Below are positions 25,801-33,439 of a stretch of DNA of 64,000 nucleotides, in pieces; positions within the stretch are counted from its first letter, which is position 1; every line of letters begins with the position of its first letter. The stretch is from positions 744,001 to 808,000 of the forward strand of contig NZ_JAJKFQ010000001.1 of the NCBI RefSeq assembly GCF_020966635.1, read 5' to 3'. The notes beneath the pieces were generated by a model. That model had not been told where the DNA came from and did not search any database. It saw only the letters and a program-made list of their open reading frames with translations. The stretch is from Stieleria sp. JC731. GTDB lineage: Bacteria > Planctomycetota > Planctomycetia > Pirellulales > Pirellulaceae. The translations under genes were made by a program, and so were the position numbers.

Positions 25801-26025
25801 TTGATGCTGGATAATGCCACAACGGTCAGTGAAGTGATGAATCTTGTTCTGGTCTCTTCGTCTGGTGAAGTCGTCTCAGCAATTTCGACCGAGACAGTCT
25901 CCGTACCTTGGGGCGAGGAGTATCAGCTACAGTTCGATGTGGAGGCCGAGCAAACCTATTACCTCAAGGTTTCGCAGAACCTTGATCGTTGGGTTACGAT
26001 TCCCATGCTTGTTCAGTGGCAGTAG
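22813..26025 (+). CDS. Large secreted dockerin protein with PPC-like repeats
   Basis: A 1070-aa secreted protein. Residues 1-31 hold a basic start and TLESRRLLAAD. Two dockerin type I calcium-binding loops follow at about 45-66 (DVNGDQEVTPRDALAVINRI) and 89-110 (DVNSDRQITPIDALNVINAI). From about 130 to the end there are at least five beta-sandwich modules of PPC (bacterial pre-peptidase C-terminal) type, each with a signature such as PGDVDIFRI, SEDIDTFSI, PTDRDAFRFTA, PGDLHLYRL and TSDVDVFAV, and a closing GRYQLSF/GSYQATL-like strand. No catalytic domain is seen, so a matrix, adhesin or scaffold role is likely. It follows the cohesin-like gene by 90 bp on the same strand and probably belongs to the same unit. 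Confidence 0.88.
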   Translation: MKLFSKRHQKIRRQRQKTFQTLESRRLLAADSAWQSPWSNPLNPNDVNGDQEVTPRDALAVINRIAKTSSDDAIEAKVRPPILDGAMTFGDVNSDRQITPIDALNVINAIASDVADGESPSTLQTSFEEQVDLVFTEDFSRTASQLSAQHPRQQFRLTATRDNVAVDLLSLQDESLAELRVLDEFGDEVISTATTPGRSRYEGIKFPSVPGRTYYVVTSLNPERADSFSFTLDVMQFDLGQWPGVVISDDPALEWTNARGLDSDLGNDRHSDHPSEGTVMRPFERQIAFQSNIDQAGDADWLRIQTVRDSMSFWVSGQDGQPMSVDVFDTDLNPIEAIRPVEHVTSTFYGVYPTPRQSELLVRIQSDANSIGEYHATIRDVGSNEIANGPSIETGLEDIVGDTLETASDIAMTAPTLQIDHRLEEPGDVDIFRIPNALPGSLIATGVTGIEVDLLNHKGEVIPRSEMLIGRQLSYDVGYYDAPIVDQTDDDAKAVYVRVLSSENAIGRYQLSFAFSGQIPEVPAGFDPVDPFAAGNNPDSAFGFDQHGPDPDSATELTGANPISVISHLDTSEDIDTFSISGYAGKVSFSLSVYSQTDLGINLRLTDFLGNEITPDRFYQDDHVVGMALVDYEIPEYTDASGNPHTRVYVSVSSDNGSTGQYAVVSLKGSSYSIIGVDDHASSFEQATVVEPLITNRNVTGQFDEPTDRDAFRFTATSDQILIEMRRLADRLAMSGQGTFALYDEDGNEVVASVVEEQPTSGILDRIAKTYPLAIGSDYVVVFYNQQEDLIGSYQATLSPLGNVLDSIDTSSAQEILIPEGESVTESISGELQEPGDLHLYRLTTTAYLVETDFIEGVIDANPNDDVKFSLYREHDGTLMEVARPNYGLATFLPDSALAGVGSYVLGVELPSGSPHSNAAYRIDLKFRGVRVSNAQDVGNSIEDASHLTPYSGDGESLVYSEKLELNGTSDVDVFAVKPTNSTLGVRLIGYGPDWRLMLDNATTVSEVMNLVLVSSSGEVVSAISTETVSVPWGEEYQLQFDVEAEQTYYLKVSQNLDRWVTIPMLVQWQ

Positions 26026-26083
26026 CACGAACCGGCTGGTTCATTGACAGACGTTTCGAAATGGCTTGCGAGCGTCAATGCGG

Positions 26084-26510
26084 GTTGGTTTCGATATCAG
26101 CCGCAACGCGCCAGCGTCCGGTTCCCGCCACGGCGAAACGTTGTTCATCGACGCCCGCAACCTCGGCACGATGGTCGATCGCACGCACAAGGAGCTGACC
26201 GCAGACGACATCGCCAAAACCTATCACCCTTGGCGAGGCGAACTAGTGTCGTTCGACTCTCCGAGTCGAAAACTCGCTCGAGTCGGAGAATCGAGCGACA
26301 TTGGATCATGTATAGCTAGGCATATCGCAGTAATAGACAAATACACCGAAGCGCTACGCAGCCGACAACATCACGGCGAACGAAATTGATTCGGTCCTAC
26401 CGCAGCTCGATGAACTGAATGCGGCCGATCTGTACGATTCCAACAAAACGCTCTGCGAGTGGGGCTCGGACGGTTTCCTGCTCAAACGCGAAGACCATTC
26501 GAATCTGGAA
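26084..26510 (+). pseudogene. Relics of a type I restriction-modification system (HsdM, possibly HsdR)
   Basis: The first part, in one frame, reads [20 protein letters not shown] and then [20 protein letters not shown], which matches the C-terminal region of type I DNA methyltransferase subunits (LFIDAR-LG-x-x-V-D-R-x-H-[KR]-E-L-T-x-x-D-I). From about 26361, in another frame, comes QLDELNAADLYDSNKTLCEW and GSDGFLLKRED, which resembles the beginning of some R subunits; that second assignment is weaker. Stops and frame changes separate them, and the catalytic regions are missing. They sit directly upstream of a tandem repeat. I infer a deleted hsd locus. Confidence 0.55.
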
Positions 26511-26690
26511 CCGCAGGCTGGCGCCAGGCGGCTGATGGAGTCAGTGCTGATTCTGACGAACCGCAGGCTGGCGCCAGGCGGTTGATGGAGTCAGTGCTGA
26601 TTCTGACTAAACGCAGGCTGGCGCCAGGCGGCTGATGGTGTCAGTGCTAAATCTGGCTAACCGCAGGCTGGCGCCGGGCGGCGTTTCGCC
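26511..26690. repeat. Tandem repeat, 50-bp period, about 3.6 copies
   Basis: The core CGCAGGCTGGCGCCAGGCGG starts at 26512, 26562, 26612 and 26662, exactly 50 bases apart, with few base changes. The core is nearly self-complementary around GGCGCC and can form a hairpin. The spacer (TGATGGAGTCAGTGCTGATTCTGA and variants) is conserved too. No frame is maintained with meaning. It lies between hsd relics and a sulfatase gene end. Confidence 0.85.
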
Positions 26691-26754
26691 AAGCCATTTG
26701 AAACGGATCACATTTGGTTCCCGTTTGGTACCATTGGGAACGCGTATCCGCACG

Positions 26755-28125
26755 TTATTTAGGCTTTTTGCGGGGTGCTGGCTTTTGCTTCGTTGGAAGC
26801 CACGCCGCGAGCTGCTTTTTGGTTTCGGCGTATTCGGATTTGCCAGCTAGGTTGGCCCATTCGTACGGGTCGGATTTCGAATCGTATAACTCTTCGTCAC
26901 CATTGTCGTATCGGATGTATCGAAAGTCGCTGGTGCGGACCGCGTGGTTGTTGTAGCCGTGTGTAGTGATCGCGGGGTAATCCCATTGCGATTCCGGGGC
27001 ACGTAAAAGTTCGCTCATGTCGTAGCCCGTAACATGTTCAGGCTTTTGGATGCCGGCAAGATTGCAAAGCGTCGGATAGATATTCATATGATCGACCGTC
27101 GCATCGCACCGGGTATTTGCCTTCGTGACTCCGGGAACAACCCAAATCATGGGTGTGCGGGTTGGTTCTTCCCAAAGCGCGAACTTGCGCCAATGTTCTT
27201 TTTCGCCAAGCGACCAACCGTGGTCGGTCCAAAGCACCAAAATCGTATGGTCACGTTCGGGGCTTTTCTCATAGGCATCGAGCAACCTTCCGAGATTCAT
27301 GTCGGTGTAGGCGCACGTCGCTAGGTAGGACTGGATCGCGGCCTTCCAGCGACCACTTTTTAGAAACTTGGCGTGGTCGCCTTGAGGTCCGGCCATGCGA
27401 ACACCTGCGGGCGGAATGTCGGACAGATCATCATCAAGATGGGGTGGCAGCTGGATGGAGTCCAGCGGAAAGTCTTCGTAGTACTTGCGTGGTGCGACGA
27501 AAGGTAGGTGCGGTTTGTAAAGCCCGCATGCGATGAAGAACGGTTTGTCGTGCTCGCGATTGAGTTGGTCGATACAGAAGTTGGTGGTGTGCCAATCGAT
27601 GATGTCTTCGTCTTTGAGGTCTGGGTGTTGCTTATCATCGTGATAGCCATCCATTTTTTGAACGCCCGGACCATTCTGCGACAACCCATCGCGTGACATG
27701 TACTCGGACCATTCCGATTCGTAGTAGGCCATCGAGTGATAGATCTTGCCAGCTCCGGCAACATGGTATCCGGCTTTCAAGAATTGAGCCGAAAGACCTT
27801 CGCCGGACTTCTGGTACTGTTTCCATTTGTCGCCATTGCGATAGCAGCCAGATACCCATGGGCGTCTGCCACTCATTAACGCACAGCGGGAAGGTTCACA
27901 GGCAGGAACAGCACAATAGGCGTTTGTGAATGCCAAGCCCATCTTGGCCAATCGATCGAAGTTCGGCGTGCGAGCTTGCGGGTTGCGGTCCATATAGCCA
28001 ACCCAATGATTCAGGTCATCAACCGCGATGAATAGCACGTTGGGTTTCTTTGCTTCTTGCGCATGGGCTGTTGTCAAACAGCTGACGCAGAAAAGCAGCA
28101 GCGCGAACAAATGAAGTTGTCTCAT
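26755..28125 (-). CDS. Secreted sulfatase, iduronate-2-sulfatase-like
   Basis: A 456-aa exported sulfatase. ATG 28125 is preferred over an upstream in-frame ATG because the signal peptide follows (LHLFALLLFCVSCLTTAHA, cut before Gln). Metal-binding VLFIAVDDLNHW at about 30-41, the formylglycine motif CEPSRCALMSG with Cys about 76, AGKIYH, the KPHLPFVAP motif and TDHGWSLGEKEHWRKFALWEE are all typical of the iduronate-2-sulfatase-like branch. The C-terminal tail is Lys/Pro-rich (KQKPAPRKKPK). Unlike the sulfatase at 10.3-12.5 kb it has the canonical C-x-P-S-R. The family desulfates polysaccharides in the periplasm or outside the cell; the substrate is unknown. It follows cytidylate kinase by 156 bp. 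Confidence 0.92.
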   Translation of the reverse strand: MRQLHLFALLLFCVSCLTTAHAQEAKKPNVLFIAVDDLNHWVGYMDRNPQARTPNFDRLAKMGLAFTNAYCAVPACEPSRCALMSGRRPWVSGCYRNGDKWKQYQKSGEGLSAQFLKAGYHVAGAGKIYHSMAYYESEWSEYMSRDGLSQNGPGVQKMDGYHDDKQHPDLKDEDIIDWHTTNFCIDQLNREHDKPFFIACGLYKPHLPFVAPRKYYEDFPLDSIQLPPHLDDDLSDIPPAGVRMAGPQGDHAKFLKSGRWKAAIQSYLATCAYTDMNLGRLLDAYEKSPERDHTILVLWTDHGWSLGEKEHWRKFALWEEPTRTPMIWVVPGVTKANTRCDATVDHMNIYPTLCNLAGIQKPEHVTGYDMSELLRAPESQWDYPAITTHGYNNHAVRTSDFRYIRYDNGDEELYDSKSDPYEWANLAGKSEYAETKKQLAAWLPTKQKPAPRKKPK

Positions 28126-28281
28126 CAGCGGTTCTCGGTTGAACAATTGGGGGAACATGGCGTTCGTCAATTGTTCAATATACCGATTTTGAAGCATCCG
28201 GTATGAAGTGAGGATCGCTTCACGAAGCGACGTTCGCAGTGGCCTGTTTTGGCCGTCGGCTTTGTCGACGTTGGTGAGCGT

Positions 28282-28935
28282 TCAGCCCGGCATCCGTTCC
28301 TGAGCCAGTTCGACAATCCTGTCGAGCACCTGTTCGGGCTGCATATTATCGGTGTTGACGATGATGGCGTCGTCAGCCGCACGTAGGCGTCCGATATCAC
28401 GCATACGGTCTTCCAGGTCGCGTTGGTTCTGCGCAGCCAAGACGTCTTCGATGGAAAGGTAGCGTCCCGATTCGGCAAGTTGACGCATACGTCGTTTGGC
28501 ACGTTCCATCGGTGACGCGGTTAAGAAGATCTTACATTCGGCATCGGGAAAGACTTCGGCGCCTTGATCGCGGCCTTCGGTGACGATGTCGCGGCCGGAA
28601 GCGATTTGCCGTTGTAGCCCAGACAGTTCGACACGGACGTCGGGGACATCGGCAAGGAAGCGAATCGACCGAGTCACTTCGGGGGTGCGGATATGTTCCG
28701 AAACGTCCTCATCGGCAAGCCAAACGGCTTTGTTTTGCCAGCGGATGTCGATCTGGCCAACGAATTCGGCAAGGCGTTGAGAATCGCCCAATTCGATTTC
28801 CGATCGCATGGCGGCCAGGGTCGCGGCGCGATAGAGGGCACCGGTATCCAAGAATTCAAAACCAAGTCGTGTGGCGACTTGATGGGCGATACTGCTTTTG
28901 CCGGCGCCGGCCGGGCCATCAATGGTGACGATCAA
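28282..28935 (-). CDS. cmk: Cytidylate kinase
   Basis: A 217-aa cytoplasmic P-loop kinase that phosphorylates CMP and dCMP with ATP. It begins at TTG (MIVTIDGPAGAGKSSIAHQVA with the P-loop GPAGAGKS at about 7-14). LDTGALYRAATLAA, DVSEHIRTPEVTRSIRF, IVTEGRDQGAEVFPDAECKIFLTAS and ERAKRRMRQL form the CMP-binding and lid regions seen in all Cmk proteins; the common GRDIGTVVFPDA reads GRDQGAEVFPDA here. The length is standard. No ribosomal protein S1 gene follows it, in contrast to many bacteria. Confidence 0.93.
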   Translation of the reverse strand: MIVTIDGPAGAGKSSIAHQVATRLGFEFLDTGALYRAATLAAMRSEIELGDSQRLAEFVGQIDIRWQNKAVWLADEDVSEHIRTPEVTRSIRFLADVPDVRVELSGLQRQIASGRDIVTEGRDQGAEVFPDAECKIFLTASPMERAKRRMRQLAESGRYLSIEDVLAAQNQRDLEDRMRDIGRLRAADDAIIVNTDNMQPEQVLDRIVELAQERMPG

Positions 28936-29054
28936 GACGAAGTCGACGTTGGTGGATTCTTACGGATGCAACGTCGTCTTTGATAACATGATCCCACGTG
29001 ATTGACTACGCCTGTTGCTGAAGGCAGGCAGCGCTAAGTCAGGTTTGGCCGCGA

Positions 29055-30041
29055 TTAGCGATCGCGTCGCGGTGGCGGGCCGAAAGGTGGAGGTGCGAAT
29101 GGCCTACCGAAACCTGGGCGGCCCGAACCAGGGCGACCGGGAGGTCCACCGGGACCACGCAGTGTGAAGCTGTCGTCTGGCGTTCCGCGGAATTTACGTG
29201 GTACGTATGGAAACTCTTTGGTCAGGACGTAGATATAAGTGCCCTCAGGATACTCAGGCGTTTTACTCCACATCCCGTTGAAATCATCAAGGTCGCCTTT
29301 GCCATGGGCGTATTCCCAGTCGGCGATGAAGGTACCGTCATAGCGTCCGCCTGGCCCACTGCTACCGCTAGGCCGTCGACCTGTCTTTAGACGATAGCTG
29401 GCGGTGAGTGTTTTCGCTTTGCCATCGCTTCCAATGATTTCGCAATCGTAAATCGGATAGCCATCGGCAGCATAGCCAACGAGCGTCATGGACTTATTTT
29501 CCTTGCGAGCTTGTTGATGGAGCTGATCGATAAGATCCGCTGGTCGACCGTGGTAGTGGTATTCGCCGCCGGGTTGGACGTGGGCGCTGTTCATGTCCAG
29601 TCCGAGGTCGATCTTTCCATTGATCACTGCATATTGCCAAGGGCTTTGGAAATCGCGGTTCCAAAATTCGGCCGCACCAGGATCGATGGGGACGCCGTTC
29701 AATGCGACGCCAAATTTGCCGAGCTTTAGTTCTTTGGGACGCGAGGCCGGTTGTGGCGTTAGCGGCACGCGGAATTCGTATTGTTGTTCGCGAATTTGAT
29801 TGGGATTTCGCGGGCCCGGAAATTGGCCGGTCGCGTGAGAGGGCAGGCCGTTAGATTTGATAATGCGAACGCCGTTGCTTTCGGTAATCGTGACTTTGGA
29901 TTGAAACGTCCCTGCCGGGTTCCCCGCGATTGCGGTGATCAATGTGTTCTCGTCATGATGGTGATGGCCTTCATGTGCCATGGCGTTTGACGCCGTGACA
30001 AACAGAACAGCCATGGCGAAAGAGGTTCGCTGTATCGACAT
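29055..30041 (-). CDS. YHYH-domain secreted protein
   Basis: A 328-aa exported protein. ATG 30041 gives a good signal peptide (SFAMAVLFVTASNAMA), immediately followed by the His cluster HEGHHHHDE, a possible metal-binding segment at the mature N-terminus. The core (about 120-270) contains the YHYH signature in GGEYHYHGRPADL together with GYAADGYPIYDC, YDGTFIADWEY and PEGTYIYVLT, which are typical of the YHYH family. The C-terminal 45 residues are Gly/Pro/Arg-rich low complexity (RPGSGRPGFGRPFAPPP). The family has no established reaction; metal binding is likely given the histidines. It is a single gene with its own upstream region. Confidence 0.85.
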   Translation of the reverse strand: MSIQRTSFAMAVLFVTASNAMAHEGHHHHDENTLITAIAGNPAGTFQSKVTITESNGVRIIKSNGLPSHATGQFPGPRNPNQIREQQYEFRVPLTPQPASRPKELKLGKFGVALNGVPIDPGAAEFWNRDFQSPWQYAVINGKIDLGLDMNSAHVQPGGEYHYHGRPADLIDQLHQQARKENKSMTLVGYAADGYPIYDCEIIGSDGKAKTLTASYRLKTGRRPSGSSGPGGRYDGTFIADWEYAHGKGDLDDFNGMWSKTPEYPEGTYIYVLTKEFPYVPRKFRGTPDDSFTLRGPGGPPGRPGSGRPGFGRPFAPPPFGPPPRRDR

Positions 30042-30269
30042 GAATAAATCCGTTCGGAAGAGACTGGTGAAGACGGACGCGATGTCCGTCACGATCGATT
30101 ATCGGCAATTTTGATTGACAGTCGCAACTGCGTCCGCGTTGTGAACTGCATTGGCAGACTATGGATTTTCTGTTGTCGCCCTTCACTCCGCGAAGCTAGC
30201 GTGCTTACCAGCTGGCTTCGCGGAGTCGAAAGTAAATTAATGTGAGCTTAAACCTGAAGATCAACAGCA

Positions 30270-32612
30270 CTACATTCTAAAGAACTGGTCGACCGCTTCG
30301 GGAGAGAGCGGATTGGATTGAAGCGGTCGGTCAACCGGTAGATCAGAATCATCGCTTTGAGAACTTACGATTTGCATACCAGGGCGTTCGCCGCGAGGCA
30401 GGGGATTGGAGTTGTCCAAATTCGTCTGCGGAGGTGGTGGCGGTGGGCGATTGGGATCTTGCTCGGTACCTTGCTCGGGGGCTGGATCTAGTTGACCCTC
30501 GCCCGGACCGGGAAGTCGATCGTGCGGTTGATCTGGTCCAGAATTGTCTGGACCATCCTTGCCCGGATCCACATCGCCCGAGTCAGGTGGCAGTGGGTTA
30601 TCAGGCGTTGGGCTTCCAGGTGGTGGCGTCTGGGAGTTTGGGCCAACTCCGTCAACAAAGAACACGTGGTCTTGAAGCGAAGTCAACGTGGTGTTGCGCT
30701 CGATCACGTCGCTTAAGCGAGTCTGGCTGGCTTGACGAAGCTGTTCGCCCTCAAGCGTGTTTTGGTACCAGAAACGGTCGCCATCGCGGATGGCCATGAA
30801 CTGATCGGCAATGATCGTTTGCAGGGTCTCACCGACGCTGGCGCCGGGAGCATGGTCTTCCGCCAATGCGCCGACCCAGACATCGATATCTGACGTGTCA
30901 CCGTAGGCTTGTTCCAAGGCGACTTGTAGTTCGACATCGGAAGTGATGTCGGCGAACGTTTCGGCGGGATCGAGTCCCAGCTGTTCACGGACCGAGTTGT
31001 AATCGGGTAATCCATGATCACGTCCACGCTGAATGTTCAGCGAGACGAGGTCAAAACCGCCGGATCCTGGAGGACCGAACAAGAAGTTCCGCAAGTCATC
31101 AACGACTTTGGTGTCGACTTCTTGAGATCGCTGGGCGGCCATCCCATTGAGGATCGATTCGATGCCGCCTTCGGCAATCACGCTTGGGTTAAAAAACGCA
31201 TCACGAAGTGCCAGATTGCCCGCTTCGATTACTTCACCATTGTCGTCGAGCCGCAGGATCTCGGTCGGCAGTGTGCTGTGTCCGTACCGAAAACCCGCGG
31301 TCGCGAAAAGGTTCGAAATCGATGGATCGACCGTGGAGTCATATCCTTCGTAGGGTGTGATCGCATCACGTCCCAACAGTGCGGGCAGGTATTCGTTGAA
31401 TGTGATCGCTTGAAGTTCTGCGATCACCATTCGCCGAGCACGCTGGTAGATTTGTTCATCTGAAAGGTCAGGATTATCCGCCGAGATTTGATCTGCGATT
31501 CGGTTGTGTTCGCGGACCCACAGCGTGTGCATCGCTAGCAAGCCGACTTGTTCGTTGGCGCGAAGGTCTCCGGCAATGAAAAGGTTGTCACCGGTGCCGC
31601 CCCCATTGGGAATGCCTTCGGTATTGTAGGGAAGCAAATCACCTTCGCTGGTGAGCAGCCTTCCGCCTTCGAAAGATCGCAACGCGTCAGCGCGCTCGGC
31701 ATCGCTGCCGTAGATCATCGAGCCGTCGATAAAGGCGGTGATGCCGTTGACTTGTTCCAGTGGATTGTCGACCGAATCGCCACTGCCATCTGCACCGAGC
31801 GACCGTGTGAGGCTGATTTCGGCGTCGCCAGTGCCTTGCGGATCGAAGTAGATGTCTCCGGTGGGGACGTCGATGTTGAACGATTCCCCACTGCCGTGGT
31901 CGGGGCTGAGGGTTAAATCGATGTCGTGGTCGATGAACTGTCCGAACTGCCAGATGTAGCTCGATAGGCCACGTTCGCTTTCGATGGACTCATCTTGGGC
32001 AGATACGAGGTTGCTTATCTCTCGCGCCGATGCTCGGTCTTCGCCCGACGGTGTTGAGACGCCATCGGCATAGTCGGACGCGACATCTCGGGTGAATTCA
32101 ATGCCGGTCGATCCCCATTCGGGATTCTCCAAGTTATTGCCGGTGCCATCAAATGATTGGATCTCAGGCGTTGCCGGTGATTCTGGTGGTGCCGGAGGCG
32201 GGGGGCTGGGTCCGCGTTCGTTCTGTTGTCGGCTCATCCGGTTGATGATGCGAAGCGCATCCATTGGCGTGATTTGTCCATCACGATTGGTATCCAGGGA
32301 TGAGTCACCCGATTCGCTCGGTCCATTCCTTCCCAGCCGATTGATGACCATCAGCGAATCGAGCGGGGAAACCTGTCCGTCGCGGTTCACATCTTCGCTT
32401 TCAAAACTGCCCTGTTGAAGAGTCGATTCGATTGCCGAAATCTCGGTTTCAGGTAACGATGAAAAGTCGGAGTCAAGGCCGAGGTCGGCGGCGAGAAGTT
32501 GCCGTGCTTCCACGGATTCCAGACGCAGATTTCGACGTGTGTTTGGTCTATTGTTAGAGGACGGCTTTCGCTGACGTTTCTTCCTTGATGATGTGAATCT
32601 GGATCGTTTCAT
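30270..32612 (-). CDS. Animal-type haem peroxidase with dockerin repeats
   Basis: A 780-aa secreted peroxidase of the peroxidase-cyclooxygenase superfamily. ATG 32612 begins a basic N-terminus with SVEARQLLAAD (33-43). Two dockerin type I loops occupy about 73-93 (DVNRDGQVSPLDSLMVINRL) and 106-126 (DTNRDGQITPMDALRIINRM), then a Pro-rich linker. The catalytic domain (about 150-680) shows distal His229 with the calcium Asp230 in FGQFIDHDI, the distal Arg/Glu in WVREHNRIAD (about 367-368) and proximal His445 in GFRYGHSTLP. The last 110 residues are Pro/Asp/Gly-rich. It would oxidise halides or phenols with H2O2 outside the cell. It is divergent from an ECF sigma/kinase pair, with about 190 bp between them. 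Confidence 0.92.
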   Translation of the reverse strand: MKRSRFTSSRKKRQRKPSSNNRPNTRRNLRLESVEARQLLAADLGLDSDFSSLPETEISAIESTLQQGSFESEDVNRDGQVSPLDSLMVINRLGRNGPSESGDSSLDTNRDGQITPMDALRIINRMSRQQNERGPSPPPPAPPESPATPEIQSFDGTGNNLENPEWGSTGIEFTRDVASDYADGVSTPSGEDRASAREISNLVSAQDESIESERGLSSYIWQFGQFIDHDIDLTLSPDHGSGESFNIDVPTGDIYFDPQGTGDAEISLTRSLGADGSGDSVDNPLEQVNGITAFIDGSMIYGSDAERADALRSFEGGRLLTSEGDLLPYNTEGIPNGGGTGDNLFIAGDLRANEQVGLLAMHTLWVREHNRIADQISADNPDLSDEQIYQRARRMVIAELQAITFNEYLPALLGRDAITPYEGYDSTVDPSISNLFATAGFRYGHSTLPTEILRLDDNGEVIEAGNLALRDAFFNPSVIAEGGIESILNGMAAQRSQEVDTKVVDDLRNFLFGPPGSGGFDLVSLNIQRGRDHGLPDYNSVREQLGLDPAETFADITSDVELQVALEQAYGDTSDIDVWVGALAEDHAPGASVGETLQTIIADQFMAIRDGDRFWYQNTLEGEQLRQASQTRLSDVIERNTTLTSLQDHVFFVDGVGPNSQTPPPGSPTPDNPLPPDSGDVDPGKDGPDNSGPDQPHDRLPGPGEGQLDPAPEQGTEQDPNRPPPPPPQTNLDNSNPLPRGERPGMQIVSSQSDDSDLPVDRPLQSNPLSPEAVDQFFRM

Positions 32613-32800
32613 CGGACTAAACCTGCTAAAGAAGAGGTGCTGAGGAGGGCGGCAACCGGGGGTGAAAAGAGTCGCCGATACAAGGTCCAACGCTGAGAAG
32701 CTGGTGGATCCACATCAAATGTGAGAAAAAGGTAGAAGCACAAAGCTGACGGTGTTCGCCGTTGTGGCCAATCCCCGACAGGTTTGTAGAGGAACAAACG

Positions 32801-33439
32801 ATGGAAAATGAAATCGCTGATGAAAGCCGATTGCAAATGCAGTTGTCCGAAGACCCAGACTCGACATTAGCTGAGCTGTTTTGCGTCCATCGTGCTTCGT
32901 TTAACAATTTGTTGACGTTTCGAATGGACCGCAGATTGGCGGGGCGTGTCGATCCGGATGACATCCTGCAAGAAGCCTTCTTGGCCGCGAAGGCCCGTCT
33001 GAAACACTACTTGGCAAACGAAAAGCATACGGTGTTCGCATGGTTGCGAATGATTGTTATCCAAACCATGGTTGATGTTCATCGCCGACATTTGGGTGCT
33101 GGCAAACGATCCGCTCAACGTGAGATTAAACTCAGTAGCCCAAACGCTCATTATCCGCAGACGACAGCGGTATCAATCGCAGACAGAATCGCCGCTCAGC
33201 AAACGACACCCAGCGGTGTTGCGGTCCGTGGTGAAGAGTTGCAGGTATTGGAAAAGGCGATCGCGACATTGACCGAACAGGACCAAGAGATCATCGCGAT
33301 GCGCCATTTTGAAAGTTTGTCAAACAAACAGGTTTCCGAAGTCCTTGGGCTGTCAGTCACGGCGGCAAGCAACCGTTATGTACGAGCCCTTGAACGACTC
33401 CGCGAAGTGCTCGAAGGAACCGGGCTTGGGTTGCAATGA
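32801..33439 (+). CDS. ECF-type RNA polymerase sigma factor, second pair
   Basis: A 212-aa ECF sigma factor. ATG 32801 is chosen because AGAGGA precedes it at normal spacing; the frame extends upstream to a TTG. Region 2: RRLAGRVDPDDILQEAFLAAKARL and FAWLRMIVIQTMVDVHRRHLGA. Region 4: TLTEQDQEIIAMRHFESLSNKQVSEVLGLSVTAASNRYVRALERLR. It is the same length as the factor at 17.98 kb but clearly diverged from it, and shares its gene arrangement. The stop overlaps the kinase start (ATGA), so both are translated together. The divergent gene is the dockerin peroxidase, an obvious candidate target. Confidence 0.9.
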   Translation: MENEIADESRLQMQLSEDPDSTLAELFCVHRASFNNLLTFRMDRRLAGRVDPDDILQEAFLAAKARLKHYLANEKHTVFAWLRMIVIQTMVDVHRRHLGAGKRSAQREIKLSSPNAHYPQTTAVSIADRIAAQQTTPSGVAVRGEELQVLEKAIATLTEQDQEIIAMRHFESLSNKQVSEVLGLSVTAASNRYVRALERLREVLEGTGLGLQ

